A stretch of DNA of 64,000 nucleotides from Monosporascus cannonballus (GCA_004154925.1 QJNS01000752.1:434001-498000); one strand, 5' to 3'. Shown: positions 28,822 to 41,479, counted from the stretch's first letter. Notes: generated by a model not told the origin, from the letters alone. Made by a program: numbers and translations.

Positions 28822-28943
28822 TGTTACGGTGCTAAGTGACACCTCGTAGGTATATAGAGCAAAACAAGACGATTAGTACTCGAGCTAATAACGTTTCACT
28901 TTTAGTGGTATAATGGCTACGCCCTTGTTTTCTTACCGTAACA
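28822..28943 (+). repeat. TRIM-2 left LTR
   Basis: This 122-bp repeat has perfect 9-bp inverted termini. It contains cttttagtggtataatggc at about 28900, which resembles a tRNA box A (compare TTTAGTGGTA of tRNA-Gly). Confidence 0.85.
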
Positions 28944-29176
28944 ATTTGTCAGCTCTTTCATAGGTTGTACGTTCAATTCCTGGATTAGGTAATTAACTTA
29001 CTTCGCATATAAGGTATGTGTACAAGGCGGATTTTTAATTAATGTAATTACCTTAAGCGTAGAGCTTAAATTAATGTATAATTCGAAAATTGCCGAACGG
29101 CTAGGCGATTTTTAATAAAAGGCCCTTAATTTTTACTTAATTATATCAGGATAATGCAATTTGAAGAAGGAATTAC

Positions 29177-29298
29177 TATTACGGTACTAAGTAATATCTC
29201 GTACGTATATAGAGTAGAACAAGACGATCAGTACTCGAGCTAACAACGTTCCACTTTTAGTAGTATGATGGCTACGCCCTTGTTCTCGTATCGTAATA
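29177..29298 (+). repeat. TRIM-2 right LTR
   Basis: This 122-bp repeat has ends TATTACGGT and ATCGTAATA. It differs from the left copy mostly by transitions and is followed at once by the TTATC duplication. Confidence 0.85.
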
Positions 29299-32200
29299 TT
29301 ATCTTTTTAATTATTAAATCTTTTAAGTTTTTTTCGTACTATAAAAATCTTTAAATTACGTTAAAAGTTTTATTATTGATTTTGTATTATATCGCACAAT
29401 TAAATAATACCGTTTTTGTTATATTGTAATACTTATATACTTTTTTAAAAACTTTAAAATTATAATTTTCTTTGTAGCTAAAAATGTCCGCTTAAATATT
29501 TTTTTCTTTTAATATAATATATTTTAATGTTAAATTTGAATTAAAAAACTATTCAAACTTTATATCATTTATTTAGTTTTTGGGTTTTTATATATTGAAT
29601 ATGGTTTTTATGGTCGAAATAAATATCGAAAGATTTCTTAGTTTCGCTAAAAAAAGATTTTACTTCTTAAAAATATCAATAATTATCAATAGTTTGTTAT
29701 CGTAAGTCAGATATTTAAGTTTCGTATTACGGAATGTCTTTAAATAATACGCTATTAGATATTATTTTCTATTATTTTCTTATTACTTTAAGATTACATT
29801 TAAAGTATAATTTGAGATATTTATTTTTAATCGTTTTTTCCTATTAATATTAAGTAATTACATTATGCATTCTTTAGTAATTTCGTCTTTAAATATTTAA
29901 AAAGCTTTTTTAACTTTCTTTGAAACTTCGAATTTTTTTTCCCACGTACTTTCTTGCAATAAGCTTCGTTAATAATTTAATTATATTCTTATATCTCTTA
30001 ATTAAACTACGTACGTAATTCGTAAATCTTAAAATCTATCGGATATTTATAATGTTCGCCTTATTTGAAAAAAGCTAGTTTATAATTGTTTCCAATTTGG
30101 AATCTTAGGTTTGGATTTAGCCTAGAATAAAAATAAATTCTAAAAAAACCAATTTCTATATATATTATACGTTTTTAGCAGGGTTAACTCGGATATTTAC
30201 GTTGTTTAGAGTTTTAAACATCTAAATTACGTACTTTTTTATATTCTTTTTAAATTTCAGAGTAGATAAAGATATTATCGGAAAAAATAAATACGAATTT
30301 GTTTAAAAACTTTTTAAAAATAATTATAACCAAATGTTAAAAACTAACTAGGGCGTTAATAAATTCTATAGATATTATTCGATATTCGTAAAATCTGTAT
30401 ATCATTTTAAACGTTATTTTTCATTTTAGTTATTCAGATTTTATAATAACCTTCTCGGAGATTAAAAGTGGTACACTATTTTGCTTTACTAACGTTTTTA
30501 ACGTATTTATAAAAGTTAAAGGATATTCGTTTTTGATCGTAATATCATTTAGCTATCTGTAATCGATCATTCGTCGATAGACAAGATTTTCGTTCTCGTT
30601 AATTTTTTATTTGCTGTTTTTTAACTTTGGTACTATAAAAGCGATATATCTGGCAGGAGAATTAGAAAGTTAGATATATATTTTTTTTCAAATCTAACTA
30701 TATACTCTTTTATAAAACTTTTACTTTTTGTAAATTTATATAATAAATTTTATAAATTTGAAGTTAATATATTTTTCAATAAATATTCGATAAATTTATT
30801 AACTCTATAATAATAGCTTATGATTTTTTATGATCAAATAATTGGATACAATTTTAATATTTAGGCGATATGGTAAAGGTTTAATCCAAAATTTTAACTT
30901 TTTAGATTATATAACAAATTTTACTATAATCCTTTTTATACCATTGTTTCGCCGTATTACGAAAAGGTTTACTTCTTTTAATTAATATATAAGTTGCTAA
31001 ATCTAAGTTATAATATTTCTAAGATAATATCGTATCTTAAGATGTCGATAATATCTAGTAACAGTTATTCGTAATATCTCTAAATCTATATTGAAAATTC
31101 GTCGGTTTTTTTAAAAATTCGACAATTTTCGTATTTAAATAGACTTTTATTTATCGTACGTAATCTGTAAAATGTTAATTTGTATCTCTAGAGAATTTAA
31201 TTTTTCTTTGCTATGGTAAAAAAAAAATAAAGTTTTCTTTTGTTTCTGAATCGATTATAATCTTAAACGCTTTGCTCTTATACTAAAAAGAAATTTCGAT
31301 TTAGCTATATATTTCTTTCCTTATCTTATATAAAGTTTTATAAGCTTGGGCTTTTTGATACCTTAATTTCGAAAACTTCTAGCAATTTTTAATTAGTATA
31401 ATTTAATTTCATAAAGGCGTTTTATTCTTTAGCTTTTTTGGTGGCGTATTTAGTATAATAGTTATCTATATATTGTATTATTTCTTTTGACCGTACTAGT
31501 ATTCGCAGATAATTACCCTTTAGTACGTCTTTCGATTTTGTCGTGTTTAAGTTATAAGATTAAAGAATTAATCTTTAAAAAGAATCGTTTTTATGTTTAA
31601 AAGCTTGTATTAAATATAAAATATCGAAACATAATATAAATATTTCTACGATATAACCCTTGAGTTCAGTTTTAACTTTAGATATAAGTAATAAAAGAAA
31701 GAGTATTTTAGTTATTAAGAAATCTTTATATATTTGCACGTATTATCAGATTTAATAAGTGTTCTATTATTTTATTTAAGTTAAAACTCTTTTTTAAGCT
31801 TTAAAATAAGTCAGAAAATTGTCGTAATAATTAAAGATACAATGTAATTTATTATATAGGTTATTTTTATTAAAATTCTTAAATAAATTATCAAAGTTTT
31901 TCCTTTAATATTTTTTAAAAAGTTTATAATAAATTTTATTTAGAAATAAAAATCTGATATATTTTTTTCATAATAGCTTTTACAGTATACTAAATTAATT
32001 TGTTTACAAATTCATAATTATATTAATTAGAAAAATAAAAAAAGGTTTTTTTCAGATATTATTTTACTTTTAATTAACTTTATAAAATTATTTATTTATA
32101 TTATTACTTTCGATTTATTGAAAAAATTGAATTTTTCTTTATATATATTATTCGTTAATAAGAAATTACTTTTTATTTGTTATATATTAAATATTTTCGT

Positions 32201-33240
32201 GGCTTATAATATACGGCATATATTTTACTATGTCGATTTAAAGATTTAAAATATATCCTTTTTATTTATTTCTACCATTTTTTAATCATTGTTTAATGCG
32301 TGTTATTATTTTCCTAATGTTTATAAGTTAATCTTTTAATCTTTTATATTCCGCATCGGATTTTTATTTACATAACCTTATTTTATATTAAGTTCAAATT
32401 ATATTAATAATTCTATCGTTACTTTTTCAATTATCTTTGCATTATCTCCTAATATTAATGTATAATTATTTTATTATAATTTTTTAAATAGGAAATATTT
32501 ATAAGCTTTATATCCTTTTAGCCATTATAATATTTAAGTTTATTTTGATCCCTATTATATATAATCTTAAGTTCTACAAATTCCGATAGAGTATTGTAAA
32601 AAATAAAAAATGTATTTCGTTTTTTTAGTTTAATTTAATATAATTAAATCGCAAAATATATTACCTTTTTGTCTCGTTTTTCGAATTATCCACTATCGAT
32701 TTTAATTATTTTTATAATATATTTATTTAACGTAACCGAATATTTAATTCGAATAATTTTAATTTTTTTATCTAATTTTTAATCCTTTCTAAAATACAGT
32801 AATAAAAATAATGGCCTTTTTATTTTCTTAACTGGCTTTAATTAAAAAGTTTTTAAAAGTAATTATATATTTAAAAATATATCTTTTTATTACAATTAAA
32901 AAATTCATTATACTATAAATTGTTTTTTGTTCGGATTACTAAAATTATTACGCAATTTATTTTCGAAATTAATATATTAAAAGAATATAGTTAATAAATT
33001 TTTCTTTATTTAATTCTTTCTTTTTTTACATAATTCTTTATAATGAATTCGAAATAATCGGCTATATCTTTCGTTAAATATATTTTTACAGCTAATACTT
33101 AATATGCTAATTCGTTAAAAAAATCGAAAGTAAATACATATTTAAATCAGAAAAAATCAGAAATTTTCTCTTTTATTATACGGCTCAAGTTTTTTAAGTT
33201 TTATCTTAATAAAAAAACCTTATATATAAAATTAAATTTA

Positions 33241-34494
33241 ATTTAATTAATAAGTTATGAAATATTTATTTCACATTTTCCACTTCAAATTTATTAATAT
33301 TAAGTAGAAACTTAATAAATAATAATTAATCTGTTAATAATAATAAATATTGTTTAAATTTTAACAATATTAGTAAATTAAAATTTATAACACATAACGA
33401 TTATTAAATTTAACTAATAATTAAATTTAAATTATCCTACTTTATATTAACAATAGTACTAAAACGATTTAGCTAATAAATATAAAAATCTATTATATTT
33501 TATAATCGTAAAATTACTTTAAATAACAAATCATTAATATAAATACATTCAATAAATTAAAATTGTTTAAATTATACACATAACGAATATATATATTTAA
33601 TTTATATTTTTTAATTATTCTTAATTATCGAAACCATAATAATCGTATTTACTATAATTCGTCGATATTTATCAATAATTACTTACTCGTTAATAATTAT
33701 CGGGTTACGTAATAAGTGGGTCATATTATCCTTGTTATGGCGACCGTTTTTGCAGACTGAGCCTGTTAGGTCGTAATATTAGAGAAATTCGATATACAAT
33801 AATACAACCAATAATTATGTTGTCGCAACTATAAAGACGTTGCGGCTGCTGATTTCCTAAACTTTAATTTAACCGTATTAATTCCAACTTTTATTTTAAA
33901 AAATGGCAAAAAATTATATATATATATATGAATTTATATTTAACGTATTTTTAAAATATTACATTTATCGAATTTAAATTACTTTTGTTAGAATTATGAA
34001 AATTTTTGAATTTAATCATTCATAATTTTTTTATAATTACGACGTAATAATGATAATCTATGTAGACTAAAACATAGTTGGACGGGTTTTCTCATCTTAA
34101 ATTATCTTTAAATAACGTTTAACAAATAATATACGCGGTATTTATGCTATTACAACTATAAAAACGTTACCGTCGATATTTTTGTCGAAATTTAATTTAG
34201 CTATAATAATTTAAATTATTATTTAAGAATTTCGAAAAAGTTTTATATGCGTACCACTTTATATTTAATATATATTTAAAATATTAAAATTATTTAATTT
34301 AAATTAACTATATAAATAAAAAATCAGTTATTTTATTCAGGAAAATATCAAATAAAAACGTTTTTATATAACTTCAACTAAGACCTCGTTAGCTCGTTAC
34401 ACGGATACGCTATTCGATTGGTTAATTTTAGTGCCTTGGCGTAATATATAAAAGTATATCAAAAATAGAAACGAGCCAGCAGAGACCTAAACTA
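33241..34494. repeat. AT-rich non-coding DNA with a diverged direct duplication
   Basis: No coding relic is readable. Two related segments are present at roughly 33816-33975 and 34138-34295. Both contain (a/g)caactataaa(g/a)acgtt followed by similar AT-rich sequence ending in a tttatatttaa...tttaaaatatta block. They could be diverged LTRs or a tandem duplication; I could not establish termini. The sequence at 33241-33690 shows nothing recognisable. Confidence 0.45.
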
Positions 34495-35632
34495 TACTAA
34501 TGCGCCAATAAAATTCGTTCACCCCACCCAATCCACTCCGCTCCCAATCAGACCACATAATTTCATTTATAAATATCTTTACTAATTTGAAATTAATACG
34601 CAAATATAATATATTATTATAAAGCTTTATATCCGGCGATTAATATCTTATATATTATTTATAGGCTTAATATACGGATTTTAATCTTTTAGAAAATAAT
34701 TTAATAAATTTAGTTATAAGGCGAAAATTAATTTAGAATTATACGTTTCGAATTATTTTAAACGTACGTTGGCAATTTTTTTATTATTAAATAAATAACC
34801 GAATTCGGGTTTAATTTTATAAATCTTATCTTTTAAAATACGCTAAATATATTCGATTAAGTTTAAATCGAGCAAATATAAAAATTAATTATTTATTTAA
34901 ATTTTATAACTTTTAAAAAGAATTTTAACAATATTACTTTTATATATTAAAACGTTATTTTAGATAAAAGGATTATTAATTTTATATAATAAAAATAATT
35001 TTTTTAAAAAAGTTTTATAATATTATCGAAAAGTTATTCCGTTATTAAACGAATTTAAATTCTTTTCTTAAAAAATAATAAAAAAATCATTTATATTATT
35101 ACGTTACTATATTATTTTTTAGATTATAATAGATATTCGGGATTTCTTATAACTTTAAAGGTTAATAATGTTTTTTTTGATAATATTTTAATACAAAACG
35201 AAAAACCTATTACTCAGAACGTCCGGAAACGTTTTCTATTGTATATCTGTCGAAAAATAAAATTAGCAAAAATTTACGTAAATTATCTTATTTAAAAACT
35301 TTTTAACGAAATTTAATTTTTTACAAATATTATTAATGTTAAATATAACTTTTTTCGTTACGCGTTATTTCCTTATCGTAAGCGTACGGAAAAAACGCTT
35401 TATTATCGTACGGTTCAAATTCGAAACCGTTTTGTTGTTAAAATTTATAATACGTATCCCGGGGACCGACGACCTAGCTAGTACAAATATAAGCCCAGAC
35501 GATTTTCGACAGCGCGCGGCCGCCTTGGGTAAGGTAAATCATATACCGTTTTGAAAATTTTAAAATAGTAAAGTTATTTTACGACTTTTTGCCGGTTGGT
35601 ATTTACAGTTGCGGCCACCCGGCCTTCGGTTG

Positions 35633-35795
35633 TGTCAGCTAGCAGGGGGTGCTCTAGTACCCCATATACGGAAGATTCCCTCTGATCGGAACATATATGT
35701 TCCGGGACTAGATCACCTTAAAGTGCAGTGCGCGTTTTAGAACACTTGCAACTAGTTAACAATACATACATAACTGATATCCCTTATATCTAATA
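35633..35795 (+). repeat. Copia 5' LTR
   Basis: This 163-bp LTR starts TGTCAGCTAGCAGGGGG and ends TATCTAATA (the partner keeps TATCTGACA, so the original ends were TGTCAG...CTGACA). About a dozen differences separate it from the 3' LTR, all transitions. Confidence 0.93.
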
Positions 35796-38700
35796 ATTAA
35801 AAGTTTTATTTGTTTAATTAAGGCATATATTAATTGATCAGCTGTTCTTAAAACGATATAAGCTGTATATCAGTTATAATTATCGAAATACGCCAATAAT
35901 AATGATGGCGACCGTATCGTTAACGTCCTCCGTTATCTATAAGGGACCTAAGGACTAAGATCGCTTCAAAGGCGAATTCCAATTTAAAATATACGCGCTC
36001 GATATTTGGGATTATATCGATCCTAATCAAAACCGTTAGTGGCCTGTTAAACTTATAAAACCTAATATAGCTTTTTACCTAAAAAGACAAATCCGCCATA
36101 CGATACGAATTAATACCTTAAGCGGTTTTTCGTTTATATTTATATTTTCCGGAAAAATTACCGAAAAAATCGATTATACCAGTTACTTAACGAATACCTT
36201 TAAAATAACGACCGAAAGCAGATAAACTTATAATTAGGACTTTACGGCGTATACTTACAAAAATCGGAAGTACGATACCTTCCGCAAAAATATTAACAAC
36301 CTTACGAAATAAATCTTAAAATCGGTATTTTTAGCAATTAAAATAACTAGCCTTTTTTTAGGAAAAAACTTACGAAAATGGTATGTTAACTTGGGCGAAT
36401 CCGGCAAGATATACGATAACAAATTTCTAATTAATACCTAACGAAAATATTGCGAAACGTTAAAATAAGCTTCAATATTTAGCAAAAAGTTAAACGAATA
36501 AATCGTAAAATGGCAAAAAATTATAATTTTAAAATAACGATATGGTATTCCAAAAACGAAAACGACGATTATATATGTTAACGATTTATGCATAATATTA
36601 GCCCTTATAATTAGAATATAGACCACTACCTTTTAAATAATAAAAAAGGCCGAAATCGATAACAGTATAATTAGTTTATAAAAAGCAGCAATTAACTTTT
36701 TAAATTATTAAATTATAATTTATCCTATATTTACATTACGAAATATTAAGGTAACGTTTTTAACGTTTTACGGAATATCTGCAAATTCCTTTAATTAGGA
36801 CGATCTTAATTAGAAAAATCCCAAGAATATTAATCCTTAACCGCAAAAAAGGATTTTAAGCCGTAAGCCGAAACGAAATAACCGTAAAAGTTTTTATACG
36901 AACCGAAATAATAATAAACGAAAGCGTTAGGAATTAAACGTATAGGGTACCCGTTATAAAACGTACCTAATTAATTATTATATATTATTTAATTATTATT
37001 ATATATTCTTTAGGAAAACTTTAAAAGGTTTCCGTTTTAACGATAAGGTGGTAATATATATTTAAGGACAAATTTCCGCTAATCAGTTTTTAAAGGAAAA
37101 AATCGACCGTTTATCGAAAATTATGGAAAATCTTATTATATAAAAAACAAATTAATTCCTAAAATGGGTACGATAAATATTAATATACTTTTTGATTATT
37201 GATTAACATAGCGCCATAAGTATTTTATCTTATTCTTTAAGGAATTTAATTATTTTGGACTTAAGATTTATAATATATATTTTTAACTTAATTAATAAAT
37301 TTCTAAATTTCAAATTTATCATATAAGGTAACGGGATATACGTAAATAATACCTTTATTTCGATTAAGGGGTATTAAAAGATTAATGTAATTTTTCGAAG
37401 CCTTAACGGTATGAAAATATTACGTTTGTATAACGTAATATATTGCGAAAATTTCGTATGCAATTTGGTATCTTTCCAGCAGTTCTGAAAAAAAAAGTTA
37501 TTAATAAAATAACCGAAAAATTAATAATTTTATTCGAAATAAGTATAATTAAATAATTATTACGTTAATAAACAAATTTAATTAATTCGTTATCGAAAAT
37601 ATTAATATGATAATTACCTATATAATTTTAATAATTTATAAACGAAACGTTAATTCGTAAATAGCAAAACTATTACGAATCGATAACGGCATTATATAGC
37701 ACCTAAAACTAAAATACCTAGGACCCGAAATAATCGTTTAATTGTAGTCCCATACGAAAAAAATCCGCTTAAAGGGTCTTATAATAGTCGAATGCCAAAT
37801 ATGTAATAAGACGAAAGCTAAAAGGCTAATATGCCGCGAGCCAAAAAAAAAAAAAGGAATATCCCGATTAGGATAAAAAATTGTTATTAACTTTATAAAC
37901 TTTAAAGAAAACCTTAAAAAATACAAATACGTTATATTTGCTGTTAATAGATATTCAAAGTTTATTTAAGATATTTACTTTAAGAACCGAAAATAAGATA
38001 TATTAATTATAATATTTCGATATCTTTTAGAAATCTTAAAAAACCAAAATAAGGTCCTTTTATAGGTAATCAAATACGATAACGAAATCTTAAAAAATTA
38101 TTAATTTCGAAATATGTTTTAGTTGGTTTCTTTTAATATTAAATTTGAATTTTTAGCATTATATACCTAAGCTTAAAACGGGAATGCAAAACGTTTAAGG
38201 GGTGTAATTAAGAAAAAAGCAATTACGATACGAAATGGCGTTAAATTACTTTCGTTCCTAATCGTATACATTTTTAAAGCGGCAGTGTACCTATATAACC
38301 GTATCCCCAAATACGTATTTTTTTGGCAAAGTTTATACGAAGTTTCCTATATTTACTTGGCGTACAAAAATAGCGTTATAATATTTGATTAAAAGCCTTA
38401 ATAAGCTTACTTACGAATATACGGCTATATGGTTTACGTTATAATAATTACCGCCATAAAGAAAAAATAAAAACTTTATAAACTAAATCCTAAAGCATAA
38501 ATTAATTATTTTGTCGGTTACCAATTTATAAATATTTACGAAATCTGAAACCTATTAATTAATAAGGTTATTATTATTCGAAATATATAATTTAACGAAA
38601 AGGTTACCTTTTCAGGTAATATTAAAAACTTAAAAAACGACCTTTTGCATATTATAGAAAAAAGTTATAAAAGTTATTTTAATAAATAAAAATATTTGAT

Positions 38701-40989
38701 TAAAACGATAATTATTTAATTTATATATAAGAAAAAGATACAAACTTAAGTAAAATAATTTAGTTACCGGTTAAGCAAAAGAAATGGCTCCAAAAAGGTA
38801 CCAACATAAAATACGTACGGAATAAGAAAAAAAATTTATTTGTAAGAGATTAATTATCTTTATACGACTGCTATATTCGAACCATTTCCGTCCCCTGGAC
38901 TATTACCGCTACCAACGTTTGCCCTAATAACTATTACGATTATTACGCCGACGAAAAAAATAAAAATAACCCTAGGCTCCTTTCATATTATTTAACCCAA
39001 AGTAACGGTAAAAAACAAAAATATCCCATGGGTTATAAACATAAGCTCTCCGTATGTTCCGTATTAAGAAAGTATTATCCGAAACGAATACAAAATATAA
39101 GAAGCCGTATTTAATATAAAACATTTAATTTTTTTCTATAAATACGTACGATAACCGGCCGGTAAACTGCAAAAGTTTAAGGAAATTAATTGCTCGAAAT
39201 ACGCGCCATCCTAATCGGAAAAATAATAATACCTTAGCATACAAAAAGATATTTAGGTCATAGAACCGGGTACATAGGCGTAACTTACCGCCACCGCCGC
39301 GAGGCCATAAAAAACTAAGTACATATGTGTTAAGGAAGATATTCCGTAAAGCCGAAAAAACTTATTTGCAAAACCATAAAAAAATGCAATCCTAAAAAGC
39401 TATTAATTAATCTTCTATTAAAAGGAAACAGATTTTAAAGTATATATAAATATACGTTTATAAATTCAATAAATATGGTTAATTTCAAAAATACAAAATC
39501 CGTTTTATCGTACGAAACGATTAACAACTTAAAACCGCCTATGGCAATATATACATAATTATCTTTATTAAAAGGTCGTTTCGAACTTTAATCGTTATTA
39601 CGGTTAAATTCGACCTAAAATTTAAGTAATATAACGTTATAAATATCTTTATAAATATTAACTTACCTTATAAAATATATATAAAAACGCCCCTAGGATA
39701 CCCGTAACGTAACAAAATTTTTCTAATTAAAAAAGCATTATATGGACAAAGGGAATTACTTTTGTTATAGCAAAAGAACTTTATTAAAACGCTTAAAAAA
39801 TTAAGATTTAGCCCCGTTCCTTACAAACCTTATTATTATATTCGTTAAGGGGTATTTATTTTTTTTATAAACGATATTATTATAATATATCGCGAAAAAG
39901 ATTAAAACTTCGTTAATCAGTTAATTTAATAAATACAAAAACGGTACACCTTAATAAAGAATAAAAATTTATAATAGTTCCTCGGTATCGAAATAATTAA
40001 AAATAAATTTAGCAGGAAAATCTGGTTATCTTAATCCGACTTTATAAATAAACTGGTTAACTTAATACCCAAAGAAAATCTAAATAACCTCCCAGAAATA
40101 CCCATAACTAATATTAAGTTATTGCCGAATCCTAATCTGGCCTATTTAGGCTTTGTTAATAAATACTAGAAAAAAATCGGTTTTATCTTTTTCGTAATAG
40201 TTAATACGCGACCCGATATATCTTTTACGATATCCCGACTTGCCCGATTTAACTTAAACCTTAATAACGCATATTACAAAACTGCCGACCGAATTATATT
40301 ATACCTAATCGAAACTAAAACGCTAACGTTACAGTTCGGAGGTAAAGATTTATTAAATACCTGGAATAATATTTTTTTCGCAAATAATACGATTAACCGA
40401 AAAAACTTCTAAACTTACGTTATAAAACTATTCAAAAAAATAATAAAATGGCAAATAAATAAGCAATATACAATAATTACTTTTATAATAAAAGCAAAAT
40501 TATTATTTTTTACGTAAACTGTAAAAAAAACCTTATTTAACTTTCGATTAATTAAAAAATTAAAAATTACTTTAAATGTAAAATTACTAAATATATAATA
40601 CGATAATTAACAAATTATACGGCTTATTAACGCCAATATTACCTTATTAATAACGAAATTACGGCATATAGATATATATAATTATTAGCTATAATAAGTT
40701 GCAAAAAGGAACTTAATCAAAATAGATTATACGCTTACGGGCAACATATTAACCGACGGTTTAACGAAAACCCTATTACGCAAACCCTTTAAGCACTTTA
40801 AAAAGTAATTAGGATTAATAGATATCATAAAAGCCTTCGATCAGCAAAGGAACGCCCTACAAAAGATTTTAAAAAAAGAATTAACTAATTAGGAAAATTC
40901 AATCGCCGGAGGAAAAATGGAATAAATAGTTATAGCTTTAAGAATTGTAACAATTAATACCGTAAATGCTTTAAGGTGTTAAGGGGGTG

Positions 40990-41152
40990 TATCAATTAGC
41001 AGGGGGTGCTCTAGCACCCCATATACGGAAGATTCCCTCTGATCGGAACATATATGTTCCGGGACTAGATCACCTTAAAGTGCAGTGCGCGTTCTAGAGC
41101 ACTTGCAACTAGTCAACAATACACACACAACTGATGTCCCTTATATCTGACA
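40990..41152 (+). repeat. Copia 3' LTR
   Basis: This 163-bp LTR starts TATCAATTAGCAGGGGG and ends TATCTGACA, followed by GGTTG. The polypurine tract aagggggtg lies immediately upstream. Confidence 0.93.
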
Positions 41153-41373
41153 GGTTGTACCCGTAGTAATAACGCCAAATATAAAAGTACGAACTTCCGA
41201 AAAGAACTCCTGGTAAGGCTGGCGATCAGCGGTTGAAATGCAACCAATCTCGTCCAAATCTATGTTATAACTGCAGAGTTATTAAAGAGTGTACGAATAA
41301 GGGTCGGAAAGTGTGGTGGAATTGAAGGTGGGGAAGTGGGAGGGTGAACGAATTTTATTGGCGCATTAGTGTA

Positions 41374-41479
41374 GCTGAGGTAACGTACCCCTGCTACCCA
41401 CCTACGGGTGGTTAGCAGAGGTGCGTGGGTACTCGTGGGTGAAAATTTTAGCGTGGGTGGGTGGGTAGTGCAAACCCTA
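41374..41479. mobile_element. One end of a hAT-type element (orphan terminus)
   Basis: The stretch ends in gtgggtagTGCAAACCCTA at 41479 and is full of GTGGGT repeats. It is the near-exact reverse complement of the left end of the intact MITE at 49477-49688 (TAGGGTTTGCACTA, then ACCCACCCACGCTA). It therefore marks the end of a related hAT element. The matching other end was not found; mariner lies directly to the left, so the rest may be RIP-degraded beyond the mariner copy or deleted. No 8-bp duplication could be tested. Confidence 0.65.

Larger units (their letters stand above)
28822..29298 (+). mobile_element. TRIM-2: 477-bp miniature LTR element (TSD TTATC)
   Basis: Two 122-bp direct repeats (28822-28943 and 29177-29298) flank 233 bp of non-coding DNA. 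The left repeat has perfect 9-bp inverted ends, TGTTACGGT...ACCGTAACA; the right one is a RIP variant. A perfect 5-bp duplication TTATC is at 28817-28821 and 29299-29303. A purine-rich tract (gaagaaggaa) precedes the right repeat. These are LTR-element hallmarks at TRIM size. It interrupts the minus-strand gypsy element between RNase H and integrase. The repeats are unrelated to TRIM-1. Strand is assigned only from the purine tract. Confidence 0.85.
28628..33240 (-). mobile_element. Minus-strand Ty3/gypsy element, second family, decayed
   Basis: Reading leftward, RT lies at about 30150-30900, with ARYIAFIVPKLKN, then MIDYR.LNDITIKNEYPL near 30550, then a KMIYRFYEYR relic of the region before the active site. 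RNase H is at about 29470-29800 (FDIYFDHKNHIQYIKTQKLN). Integrase is at 28628-28816 (TILKLLNNYKKN..., then AKIARYKSYELL) and continues at 21621-21829 beyond copy 4. Sequence to about 33.2 kb is probably gag/protease, but I cannot read clear motifs there. The RT-RH-IN order is typical of gypsy. TRIM-2 and chromovirus copy 4 both inserted into its integrase part. Its LTRs were not found; the right end is approximate. Confidence 0.75.
35633..41152 (+). mobile_element. Complete Ty1/copia element (TSD GGTTG), RIP-inactivated
   Basis: This 5520-bp element has 163-bp LTRs and a perfect 5-bp duplication GGTTG at 35628-35632 and 41153-41157. Gag begins near 35904 (MATVSLTSSVIYKGPKD, then a stop). Integrase is readable near 37790 (CQICNKTKAKRLICREPKK). 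RT lies at about 39200-40130. RNase H is at about 40150-40800, with NTRPDISFTISRLARF, then RHIDIYNYWL and DGLTKTLLRKPFK, typical of copia elements. A polypurine tract (aagggggtg) ends at 40989. Stops interrupt all frames, but less densely than in the gypsy copies, suggesting later arrival or weaker RIP. It inserted into the mariner element. Confidence 0.93.
1..41371. other. AT-rich, RIP-degraded nested transposon block
   Basis: The whole stretch is extremely AT-rich, dominated by TpA, and stop codons interrupt every recognisable transposon frame. CpG-containing words survive while CpA is scarce. Paired LTRs differ by transitions. This is the signature expected of RIP in filamentous ascomycetes (established mechanism); that RIP acted here is inference from the pattern. 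Composition changes sharply to normal-GC sequence at about 41.15-41.4 kb. Short open frames inside the block are transposon fragments or chance. Such blocks are usually heterochromatic and often subtelomeric or centromeric, but nothing in the window shows which. Confidence 0.93.
34495..41371 (-). mobile_element. Tc1/mariner DNA transposon split by a copia insertion
   Basis: Inverted ends of about 30 bp, (C/T)ACTAATGCGCCAATAAAA onward, lie at 34495 and, reversed, up to 41371. Both are flanked by TA (34493-34494 and 41372-41373). Removing the 5525-bp copia insertion leaves about 1352 bp, a typical mariner size. On the minus strand the transposase relic gives QNNVLIYKSN near 34960 (family QDNAxxH) and LLDLNLIEYI near 34865 (family SPDLNPIE), followed by RILKDKIYK, the C-terminal DDE_3 signature. 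The left end shows a C to T change, as expected from RIP. The N-terminal helix-turn-helix region could not be read. Confidence 0.87.

Noticed and set aside
28815..29303. Tandem tRNA genes
   Set aside because: The two tRNA-like words are parts of paired 122-bp repeats with inverted ends and a 5-bp duplication, better explained as LTRs of TRIM-2.
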